From: Dromaius novaehollandiae | Taxonomy: Eukaryota; Chordata; Aves; Casuariiformes; Dromaiidae | Length of the DNA: 64,000 bases | Reading direction: 5' to 3' | NCBI RefSeq assembly: GCF_036370855.1 | Contig: NC_088102.1 | Span: forward strand, 65,915,601-65,979,600 | Shown here: in pieces, positions 43,501 to 55,500 of the stretch | Numbering within the stretch: position 1 is the first letter of the stretch | Layout: every line of letters begins with the position of its first letter | The notes under the pieces: generated by a model | What the model was told of the DNA's origin: nothing | The model's input: the letters and a program-made list of their open reading frames with translations, nothing else | Databases searched by the model: none | Position numbers and translations under genes: made by a program

Positions 43501-46500
43501 GGGGATGGGAAGAAATTCAGTCAGCTTAGAATATAGATGATCTGTTATATAGTTTTGTATTAGGAAAGAGCCTTTCTAAGTTTCTGTAGGAAGTTAAGCT
43601 TAAACATATGAAGCATGAGCCTTTTACTTTTCTCAGCTTTGATAACCATTAAGTGTTTTTAGTGCTACCTTTTTAAGTTCAACCACTGTATTTAGGACTC
43701 TGGCCTCCTGAAAGCATTTCTCAGATGTCCCCCAGGTGGCACGTCCGAGGGGATTTCTAGCTGTTCTTTAAAAAACACCCAGCAGGATTCTTCTAGGTTC
43801 ATGGGGGTTTCATTCCTTCCTCTGCAAAACTTCTTTACCCAGAGCTTGATGTAAAACAAAGCTCAAAGGAAACACTTCCAATGACTTGAATAAGTCTTAG
43901 ATCACACGCCTTAGGGTAGGAACAGGAGTGATTCAAATCTTACAAAAGGAGAGACAGTGCAGATTTCAAAAGGACTTACAGCAAAGTTTTGTCAAGAAGT
44001 AATTAGTCCAAAAGTTTCAGCCTAGGGTAACCAGGGAATAAAGGAATATTGAGCGAGACCAAGAAAGTTAATATTGCATACAGACCACAAAGGATGAGAT
44101 ATATGATCTCCTCTCCATGATGAAAAATAAATAAAAATTGAAGCAATACTAACTGTAATAACAAACAAACAAAAACAGATGCTGCCTCAGATATTCAAAA
44201 GTGTTCAGAGATTTTAGGTCTTGAACTCAAACTACCTTAAACAAGCCAGATTCCCAAAAGTGCTAAGTTCCTATCCTTTGAAAACCCATGTCAGCCATCC
44301 CCGAATGGGAGACTGAAAAGACCACAGTCATTTCTGAAAAGCCAAGTCACTGCTCCTCTGTTTCAGGGAGCAGCTGGAGAGCAGAGCGCCTTACACGTTT
44401 GTAAAGCAAAGCAAATTCATCCGAGGAACGTACAGCACCCATCTCTCTCCCAGGACACCCAAAGCGCCTCCAAAGCAAGATTAATCACAGCCAGCGACAA
44501 CGAGGCGTGCCACTGTGCTTCCCCAAAGCTGCCGTGCTGCGGTAAGGGGCGAATGCTGGTGGATGAAGGTTTCGAGGAGAGATGGGTCGTGCTGAGGGAG
44601 CTGCAGGAAAGCGAGTGGCCTAACGGTCCCTGGACTAAGAGGAGCGTGAACCTTGGGAGGTGCCATTATCATCATCACGCTGCTCCTCCCTTCCTTCCAA
44701 CCCCGCCAGCTGGCCAGTTGCCCTGTTTTGTGTCCACCAAGGTCTGTGCCTTCAGTTATGCCCGAAATGGCACACAGTGCCATAGGGCCTTTTATGATGT
44801 CCACGAGACGCCAGGTGACCTGTGGTGGGAAGTCACTCTCACCCAACAGGGCAACGCTGTGTGCTGAGACACCACCACTTCTGATGCACCAGAGCGGCAG
44901 TGGCCAACTGCTGGCCCGAGGGACCGATGTGATCCCCACTGCACACTGCAGGCCTGTTGCGGGCTCGGCACACAGCTGTGCACATGACATACCCCCTCCA
45001 TGGCACCCAGCCTCCGCAATCACACCCCGGCATAGCCCTCCTCTTCCATGGGCATCGCTGCTCGCCAGCCGTGCCGTTTCCTGAACCACGCGGCACAACA
45101 CAGGCGGTTGGGAGTCTGCAACCCGAGTGCTGCAGGAAACATTTCCCTCCCAACACTGAAAATACCTCCTTCCTTCCTTCCTCGTGATGGCATACAGCTT
45201 GGCAGGTTGGGAGGACAAGCCCCAACCGGCGCTCGGGTGAGTGTGGAGATGGCCGTTCAGAAACTGCTCTGCGCTCTGGCTGCATGGCTGCCAGGATGCT
45301 TCGCATGCCTTTGGTCTCCCAGCCTGGTGGAGCGGCCGCGAGGAGCGTTTCATAAAGAGATTATAACGAAACGAGAACCTGGGTGGAGCCACGGATGCTG
45401 GGGTAGTTCACGGGGAGGTCACACCGCTCTCACTTGGCTCTGAGCGCCCTGTCCCAGAGGTCTCCTGTTCTTCTCCATCCGCAGGGCAGCGGTGTCCAGC
45501 CCCACTCAGGAGAGAAGCACCGGGAAGGGTTTAATACCCAGCCCCCAAACTCCTCTGAGGGCACTGCTCTTCCACCCGTCTACAGCAGCCCTATTTCAGA
45601 CGGCAGTAAAACAGGAGAGCAGCAGGTCCTTCTTCCCTCCTCTATAAATTAACGTGAATTTTGGAAATGCTCCCCTATTTCCTTCCAGCCGAGCCCCTCG
45701 ATGCACCAATTTTGCTGCCCCAGAGGCCTCAGTAAATCTCAAAGGGCTAAGCCTTCCCCCCCAGATCCCCAAGCCAGAGGTCATTGCCCCAAAGTCCTCT
45801 TCCTTCCCAATCCACTCTCCACATGCCCACAAAGCTGCACGTTTCCATTCATCCCAGTCTTTCCTCCCTACCTCATCTGGTACTCCTTCCCACGCAAGAA
45901 CCACATCCTTCCTGCCCCAAGCTCACCAGACTCTCCCACCACAAGGAGAGCATTCGCAGAAGCACAGCAAAATTAGATATAAGCCTGACCCTTTTAATCT
46001 GAAGGAGAGTGCCTGGTCACGTGCTTGCACGACCAAGGGTAATGTTCTTCCTCCCACGTTGCCACCAGCACCTACTGCGAGGCTGAGCTCTCTGCAGCCC
46101 TGCAACTGAGCCCCCCTCTTCTGGCGGCTGCCCCAGCCCCGCTGACCCGTATGGCTGGCTGACCTTGCTTTTCCCCACCGCTTTTCTGAAACAGCAAACT
46201 GCTAGCATCTGCTTCTGATAAAGAATAAAAACGATCAGGAACAACCCCCTCCTGAAAGACGGATACGAGCTGTGCTGCTCACAAGGACTCTACCTGCTCA
46301 GGATGCCAGAGGCAGAAAAAGAGGAAAAGTCCAGGAAAAACTGGAGGCATTCCCCCAAGGCAGCAGGTATTTGCATGCACACACCTCGTGAAAGACGGTC
46401 TGCATCCCAAAGACTGTATAATTGAAACAGTGATACCATAGACGAATGGGGGGGGGGGAGGGGGGCAGAAGGAAAAAGCATCTCACAGCCCCATCCTATG

Positions 46501-49500
46501 CATGAGGAACAAAAGTGCAGAGGGATGAGACGACTTACTCAGATCACAGGAAAACTGTGGCACAGCCAAGTCCCAAATCCCAGCTCGGGGACTTAACCAC
46601 AGACTATTCTGTGCTTTCTGTTTTGTGTTAACAAAGAAAACAGTATTTCCCCCGGTTTGGTCCCCAGTGACACTGCCGGAGTTGCTGTCCGGTCACAAAA
46701 TATTCCAGGAGTGGGAAGAGCAGATGAAGCTCTAGTGAGTCACGAGCAGACACTGGAGTATTGTGTAACCTGCACAGCGAGGGTCGAGGACTGCTCCCTG
46801 ACGCCGCTTCCACTGGCGAGACCAGACCAAAATATCTTGGGCCTTTCCATTAAATTCTGTGTGGGCTTTTTTTTGTTTTTTTTTTTTGTTTTTTTTTTTA
46901 AACATGTATTCTTTGGGGCTGTTACACTAGGCTTGATAAATCTGCTACCACCTCAACAGAGCTTTGCGGAAAAAGAGCAGGCAAACACTCATGCAGGGCA
47001 CCGCACCTCCAAGACACCCAGCGCTTTCGGAGCCCGGGCTGCGGCGTTCGAAGAGCCGCAATTGCGCAGCACCGAGCGCAGAGGCGAGACGAAAGCAGGG
47101 CGAGCAGCCCGGGGAGCTTTCTTGCTCTTTAGCCCTTTCACATTTTCCCCCTCACCCCCGTGATTTCCTAGCGCCCCTCCTGCGGCGGTAACCACTGGAG
47201 GACTGGAAGGCAAAGGGCAGCTCCTGCGAGGGAAGGAGGCCCCCGAGCAGCCCCCGTAGCTCGGCACCGACCCAGCCCCCGGGCCTGGCACCCTGCTGCC
47301 GCGTGGAGGGAAGCCGCTTCCGAGGGCCGGATCCGCATCCCGGGAGCTGCGGCCAGCCCAGCTCTTCCTCCCTTGGGAAAGGGCCCCACCCGTGGGTAAA
47401 CGACCGGAGAGGAGCATCCTGCCGCTGAGTTCGGAGGACGGTTCGGGAGCGGGAGGAGGGAATAAAGATCCCAGTTTACCCAAGGCCCACAACGAGTGAG
47501 CGAGGCCACCTTCCCACTTGCAGTGTGGTCCTCAAGTGGGTAAACGGGAGGAAGCTGGTGGACCCAACTCTAAAGTTGGTGGCCTGAAAGCAGTGGGAGC
47601 TCGGGTCCTTTCTCAGCCAGAGGTCCGCGGGCAGGAAGGGTCAGCGGAGGAGCTGGCAGTGAGCCTGCCTGCCACGTGAAGGCAGCACGGTTGGCATAAA
47701 CTCCCGCTCAGGACTTGTGTCCTGCTGACATCATGCACATTCGCAATGCAATAGACTCCGGACTTTGACCATGAACATGGGGATAATGTCCTGGACAGCC
47801 AGAGCTCAAGTTTCCAGCAGAGTTAAAGCAGCAGAGAGCTCTCACATGTGGGTGCAAAGGGTGGAATTTGTTCCTCCAAACCCCAGGTAGCCAAGGAAGC
47901 AGTTACCAGCGCCCTGGCCTCTCTCACCTGAGGTCCTCTGCAGTCACAGAGAGAAAAACGAACTTGGAGAAGCAGACAGTCCCCCCGAGCTATTTCAGGC
48001 CTGTTTCAGGAGTGCATCGTGCTGCAGAGGTGCCCGTACCTCTGCGTTAACCACACAGAATCTGAGCAGCAGATTCAGGTGCTGCTGTCTGCAGCGTAGA
48101 TGCCTGAGATTAGGCTGAACTCCACCCAGAGTGTGCTGAGGCATTCCTCAGGTTCAGGAATAGGTTACACAAGTCAGAGCTGGAAAGCTCAGAGGTTGGG
48201 GATGAGGAGAGGAGCAGGCTGGCCTGGACCCGAGCTTTGCTCCAGCAAGTTGTACAAGGATGGGGGACAACACTTCAAGCAGACATGGCTAATGCAGACC
48301 TTGACATAATCACGGGGACCGTGGCTTTCAAAGTTAAGATCAAAGCGAGTAAGAAATAGCTTGAATCTCCTTCAGTCTTATTTTTTCATGGAAGGCCACA
48401 ACCAAATGCCACAGATCGAAAAGTCCATTGGGCTCCTAGAGGTCTTCTCCTCCTTCCCTAATCCGACGGCTCCGTGACAAACAGCCTGCTCTTCCCTCCC
48501 TGCCGATGCACCGCGGAGCATGAGCGACGGAGACGGACCACGCCGCGGCTCCCGGACGAGCGGGCACCACCTCACCCTCCGGAGCCACCCGACACAGAAC
48601 AAAGAGGCGCCTGTGCTGGCGTCACCGAGCCGTGCCGCTCGGCTCATCGACGCCGTCCCCAGCGGAGAAACGCCGGGGTTTGTGCTGGAAGGGGCAGGAG
48701 CGGCTCCCGGCAGCAGAATGCCCCGCTTTGTCTGGGAAGGGAGCGCAACCCGCTCGCCCCGCGCCCTGCTCCTGCCCGGCCCTCGAAACGCCCACGGTCT
48801 TTCCATTCTGCCACCGCCCGAGAAATTCCCTGCCAGATGACATTGCTCAAATGGTTTATCGAAGAAAAAAAAAAAAAAAGAGTAATTCCCTACTTCAGGC
48901 AAACAAACTCCTTCTTCTCCCCTTGAGGAAGGGGGATAATAGCACAGAAAGAAAGAAAAAAAACCCAACCCCAAACCCCTCTATAATAATATTAAATAAG
49001 AGACCAAAGGTGTTTGGACAGCAAAATCCCAAGTTCAAAAGAATAATTGCTCTGGGAGATTTGAGCCTACAGCTGAGTCACTAAAATGAAGAAACCCCTC
49101 CCTGTCCATAGAAAGCAAACAAACCTTGGGTCAGGCAGCAGAGCTGCTCTATGTCCTTGTTAGAAAGAAAGGAGAGAGGAAAAGCAGCCAAGGGTAATTG
49201 ATCACAGCCCCAGAAGAAGGGAAGAAACCTTTGTACCTACGCTCATCTTTCCACTTCTGAAAACGAACCCCAGCCTTATCCTCTCACCCTTAACCCACAG
49301 CAGTGACACGAAGGTCCACAACCAGCACTCCATCACCTCTTTCCAGCGGTGCACAGCCTGCTGCAGTCTGCGGTCCCCTAGCAGCTTTCCAGTACGTGTG
49401 TGGGGAGGGGGCACCTTGGCACAGCCCACACCAGATCCACTTTCCTTAGCCGCCTTTGGTGGATTATCCGTGAAGCAGTATGAGGCTCACCAAGCGTCTG

Positions 49501-52500
49501 GAGACCTCGATGTACCACAGCAGCTATTTTCAAGCTAGGAACTTATACCCATAAGCCTGATCCAAACTGATCGATCACCAAAAGGCACTGATTAAAAACA
49601 AACAAACAAACAAAAAACAAACTACAAACAAAAAGCTTTCCAAGCAATTGAAATTAAGACTGCTTGTGGTAATTAATTGGTTTGTACCTGATCCTCAGCT
49701 GGCATAAATCTGCCTGCCCACAGCAAGCTCCTCCTTTGCAGGTGCAGGCACCGTTTGTACAGAGGCGAGTGTGAAGGGCTATATTCATGATAAAGGCTCC
49801 CAGCAGTTAAATGCAATAGGGGAAGACAGCCTGCAAGCAACCCCTTGATTTGCAAGAGGCAGAGGCACGTTTCACAGACAAAACACATCCAGGTCTGACT
49901 TGAAGTCACCCTTCCTGTGCTGCAGCTTCATCCAAAGTTTTGGAAAAAAATGGAAAAAAGAGCAGTACTTCAGAGAGAGGAAGAGGAAGCGACGGAGCTG
50001 GTGGCTATAGCCTCGGACTGAGGTTAGCATCTGACAGCCAGAATATCCCAAGGAACTTGGAACAAGTTACCCAACTTCCTTGAGGCTCCCTTAATAAATA
50101 AGTGTTGGTAAATATTATCCTAACAGTGAAAACAACAACAGAGCACCCCTTCAGCTCAAGGGAATCAGCTGTAAACACAGCGGGATGACACCCAAATTGC
50201 TTCGGCTAAGGAACCGAGACTGATTTTTATCCCCCCTCTTGCATCCACACCACCGCTAACACGTGTGCGACGCTGCCGGCAGCGGGCGGGGGACGGCGGC
50301 CAGCTTTGCGGGGAGGGAGGGAGGGCGGGCGGAGAGCGCAGCGCGGACAGAAATCCCCAGTTTTGCTCTTCCATGACGTGCCAGACATGCTTATTTTAGA
50401 AGGAAGGAGACTGCGTCATTTTTCTGCGGAAGAAACGCAAGTGACAGCACGGCTCGCGGGACCTTAGCCAAAGCTGCCCTCCGCCGGGCGGGAGGGAAAT
50501 AGCCCCCTAACACGGGACATTCAGAAGCCATGCGATTTTTAAGCACTGTCTCCTTACTTTCCTGTAATTACAGGCTCGTTTTTGTCAGCGCTGTGTGGTG
50601 AGGGGAAAACCTCAGGGCCAGGATCTTCCGAAATGAGCAGCTGGCAGCCAGGGGAGCCGGGAAGCGCGGTGTTGTCCGACCGCGCCGAGCCCCAGCCTCC
50701 AAGAGCCAGGCTACACTCAGATATCGCAAATTAAGGAACCGAAATGGAGAAATCTCCCCCATGCCCGGTTCCTTCAGTGGTCACCTCTTCCACGACACAA
50801 GCCAGCGGCCGAGACGCACCAACACTGGAAAGCAAAAACCCCGTCATTTTGCAAAACGACGATGCTATTTAAATGCTGGTGTTTAAATATGGGCATATAA
50901 CCCAGGATTAAGCTGAGAACCGAGGTAATCTTTACTTTCAGCCAATCAACTGTATCCCTTCAGTGTGTGTTATCACATTTGATGAAAAATAATTAGAAGA
51001 CACCTAAGCAGCAACATCTATAAATACTTCCAAGTCCCAAATTAAGTTGCTATTAGGTACCTCCCCAATTTTCATTTTATGGGACCACAGAGTGACTACA
51101 GCGTGGCTGCGCCACGCCAGCCTAGCGTCAGTCAAACACAAGGCAGGCACCAGCGACACGGGAATTGATGGAGCAATGCCAAGCACTCAGCACCGTAACT
51201 GGCCATGCCCTGCGTACCGTGCCCACGCTACATACCATTACATATGGTTTGCAACACGTATGGAAAAGGATCACAAACTGAAGTCAGGAGAAGCTAAAGG
51301 GCCGTATCTGCTGCCTACTGAAATCAGTGCTATTTCACTAAGCGCTCCGAAGTTCATGAACACTGGTATTTAATGGGTAACATGGCTTCACTTGATCGTT
51401 AAGCGGAGCTGGGAAGCGCAGCTCTGCGGCGGTGACGAAGCAGAGGCTGCGGCAGACCCGGCGTTTCAGGGCAGACCGGGGGTGACATCTAGCGGACGTG
51501 AGAACTTAGTGACACCAATTTCTTCCAGGAGAAGTAAAACTCCAGAAATCCAGAATTGCCCCTAATTATCTTTAGCCTCTAACCTACACTACAGAATCAC
51601 TATAATGCTCACAAAATGTTGAAAAAAGAAACTATTTCCACGCTAATCTGAATCTGCAGAAGCAAAAGTCCATTAAAAAAAGCAGAGCAAAAAAAGAGTA
51701 AGAAAAGTAAGAAGAGGTGACAGCAGCCCATTACGATGTTCCGGGCTGTGGAAGGTGCAAAGGTGATGCTCACAGCCGCGTGCTTCAGCCCCTGACCCTT
51801 GCTTTGATGGGACTAAACCTCCTCATTCCTGCCCCCACCGTCCCAAGCTTGCTTTCCTCTCGCCTCAGGTCTTGTTCTGTATGGAGCATCCCTCCAAGCA
51901 CACTGATTTTTGCACGAGTTTCACACTGCCTGAGATTTCCATTTCTCAACCGTACAACACCATTTCTAAACAGCAGGATATGCAGCTGTGTGTTGTTCTT
52001 CTGCACACTCTTCTCCAAGCAGTAGGGAGCTGGGAGAGAAACTTAGACTCATTTTCCTCACTTAGCTTGTTTTTTATTATTATTATTTTTTATTTTAATC
52101 TTTCCTACTTTGATATCAATTCAGGAGGGCAGAAGATGAGCTTTTCAACAAGGCCTCCTTAAAAACAAAGCAAGTAGTTCTTTTCAGCATTATGAAAAAC
52201 AAAATATTGAATTCTGGTATGATCCTTTACCATCACCAGCACAACAAAAAAGGGTCTACAACCGAGTTATCCAACACTGCGGTAACGCTGCCAATACTTC
52301 CTCACCTTCTGGCACAAGAAGATACAGGAGCCAGTTTGGGAATGTTCTTTGCCTTATTGAATCCTGCTAAAAAAAATCAGTGAAAATCTGCTAGTAGAAG
52401 TTAGAGAAATCTTTTGGCCACTCCAATTTGTACCAGGCCCTGCTCCAGCACAAGAACACAGCACTCACAGTTAAACATTCCACTCAAAGAATAAGATATC

Positions 52501-55500
52501 ATCAAAAGCTGGAAAAAAACCACCCAAAATACACTTTAGCAGTTCCCTCAGTGGTTGCAACAAGGCCAACACTACACAACTCAATCACTCACCCGAATTT
52601 GGTGGAGAGGACACCTCCCAGGGCAGAACCGATGATAATTCCTATTCCGAAGCAAAGGCCCAACTTCCCCAACGCACCGGCACGTTCAGAAGGAGTGGTC
52701 AGATCTGTAATAACCTTCTGAGCACCTGCAAGGAAAAACATCCAGTGAGAAAGCTTGCCGCAGGACCTAAGGTGTGGGCATAACTTTTTAGGCCATGGGA
52801 ACTGTGCTTACCAGAAAGGAGTACTTGCAACCTTGGGCAAGTGTGTATTTTTTACTGGGAGCATTTAGGAAAGCCAGACCAAAGCAGAATGGCTTGGTGG
52901 GAAATGAAAGGTGTTTTTCTAACCACGTGTCATTTTGACTAATACGCTCATTTTAACAGGATTTATATGCACTACATGTTGGGGAAAGGCTCCCCTACAA
53001 AACCAGCTGCTTGCGAGAAGGCAGCTGAGAAGTTTGGGGTGGCAGTGCTGCAAGCAAGCATTCACTGCCCATGCCCAAGTGGGGAAATCCAATCAATTTG
53101 CTCAAGATCAGGCAGCAGGACAGATGTGGGATTATGGGTGACAAGTGTTCCTTTCTCTGCCCAACGTATGTGCCGCCTCATGTCCTCACTGCTTCAGCCC
53201 CGCTAGCCACCAACGCGTTCCTCCTACTTCCCTTCTTGCTGCTGGGGCTGTCGATTCTGAGCAAGGAGAGCGGAGCTGGGCAATAAAAGCAATTTGGGAA
53301 GTCTCCTCAGCGTGACCGACCTTACCTGGCATCCCGTGCATGAACACTGCCGGCAGCCGGGAGAGGAAGAGGAGAGGGACGCTGGTGGAGATGGACGCCA
53401 GCAGGAAGAAGACACTTCCGGACGCGCAGGAGAGCATCAAGGCAGCTCGGGAGCCAAACTGGTCAGCAAATCTGGTAGAGAAAGTGTGCAAGGTTTTCAG
53501 AAGTGGGACTATGCGGGGCATTATAAATGCAGTACACAACTACCCAGGCCACACACACACCTAGTTGCTGCAAGAAGCGCAAATGGATCAACTTCCAGGA
53601 GTGCTCACCACCCAAAGGAGGGCAGGATCTGCACAGCAGCTCAGCTCACGGGGCGCCGAGCACCGTTCCAATCTCTCCTCGCTGGGGATTGCTAGAAACG
53701 CCAAATCATGCCTTTGAGAAAGTACCTGAAGCCTTGTCTGGACTCGAGAGCAAGGTGCAGCGCTGAAACAGGCAGTCACCACATTAACCACCCCACCCCG
53801 GGGACGCAGGCACACGCAGCAGCTACCGCTGCCCAGCCGACGGCCAAAACCCTCGCAAGCGGGAGCACTTCACTGCGCTTGCTGAAATTGCTTCCACTGA
53901 CATTTAAACCAATAAATGTGTTTTGTCACAGGCAGAGGCAGTTAGAGCAGCTCAGCTGATGGGCAGTAACTACTAAATACTACAACTTCAGTGCATCTAT
54001 TGCACTCAAATTTTACTTTGAAACTCAGAGTTGGTTCAAACCAAGGAATCAGGCTAGCTAATTTTTCAGTTCAGGTCCAATGGTGATTGAAATTATTCCA
54101 ATTCCTTTCCAGAGCACATTCAAAACAACAGTTCTCACTTGGTTTTAGTTAGAGAAAATACAGAGTTTTCTGTTTAGGTTCAATACAGGCTTTGCAATAG
54201 TGGCTCAAGTTTGCTACCCTTTGAAGGGGAAAAGGAAAAAAAAAAGAAAAGAAAAGAAACAGCCAAATCAGGTTTTGTTTTTGATTCAGGTTTTGTTCAA
54301 CTCCCTAGTTTAAATGCATTGGCTTTGCAAGATATTTTAAAACGCTAATTTGGACAAAGTCCAGGAGTACCACAGAAACTATTCTTAGCAACTAGGACTA
54401 AGATTACTATAAGATAGGCCCTAGTAAAGCTTTTCACTCCAATTCCTCCTTTCTTCATTTTATTAAAGTTCTATATTACAGTTAGCAGATAACTGGTACC
54501 TTGCATAGGAGACTAGTCTACAAACAAATTCAAGCATAAATAATTCGAGGGGTTTGTGTCAAGAAAGAGGTACAGGTCAAAACTTCTTTTACATCAAACC
54601 CACAGAAGTTTATGTTAGCTGTTTCTAGTCTAAAGACCTCGGTTCACTAGTAGTCCGGGGCTTTTTTGGTTTTGTTCTAAAGAGTAATTTCAGTGCTTCA
54701 TCTTCTCATGACTGTCCAGCAAGGTCAGTCAAGATGAACAAGAAAAACTGATGTAAGCTACTTCCACAAATCCATTTCTTACTGCTCTCCCCTGTTCTTT
54801 AAAGATCTACCTCCATGCTGAGGACAAAGTGTTTGCTAATCTAGAAAAAGCCTTTTTCTCTCAAATCTACACCGCAAATTTTGACTTCAGTATGGCAATA
54901 CATACCTTCAGTCTCATCTACACCACTGGGAGGCCAGGCCTAAACAGATTTGTGTATGCCATTTCCCTGTTCCTATCAAGTCTCTCTTCTGGACATTAGT
55001 GAATAACATCCATAGACAAAAACCAGAATTTCAGATGGCACCAGGCCCAGAACAGAAATACTACTCTCTAATTTTGTATAATAATAGAAAAATCATTCGA
55101 ACTGGGTCACTTACACCATCTCAGTTCTTGGAATTAGGAATTAATTTTCTTCCAAGATGTACTGAAGAGTTTTTTTTATACTTACAATTATTAAAAAATG
55201 TGTTCTGTGGTAGGATCTAAAGGCTTTGGGAGATCAGGTCCCCAAAGTGCTGCGCACTGCGTGCCAGAGGATCCCCTAGGGCTTACAGTCTAAATCTGCA
55301 TTTCTGTGGATGAGCTTGTGGATACATCAGTCCCCAATACTCACGTAAATTTAACCACATTGACCTAGATGAGGTAACATTCATCTGTAGAAATAACATG
55401 ATCCTCATTCTTTTCATTGAAAGCTCTACTTTAATATTAATAAATAAGTGCTCTCTTTTTTTAAAGGTTTCCCAGTCATGTGATATTTCTAAGCTTACAC

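Larger units (their letters stand above)
21307..52592 (-). other. SLC22A18 intron 4 (31.3 kb)
   Basis: More than half the gene. It contains a long CR1 relic (29.4-30.2 kb), several MIR-like relics, two 26-bp-period tandem duplications, CpG-dense patches (22.5-22.7, 24.6-25.35, 28.6-28.95, 47.0-47.5, 48.47-48.84 and 50.22-50.48 kb) and AT-rich unannotated stretches. No coding exon, tRNA or retrocopy was recognised. The flanking exons join in frame across it, so it is a real intron and not an assembly of two genes. Confidence 0.85.

Noticed and set aside
44481..45392. 303-codon minus-strand open frame as a gene
   Set aside because: No family similarity, overlapping frames on the other strand, no splice or promoter context. 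Kept only as a low-interest finding.
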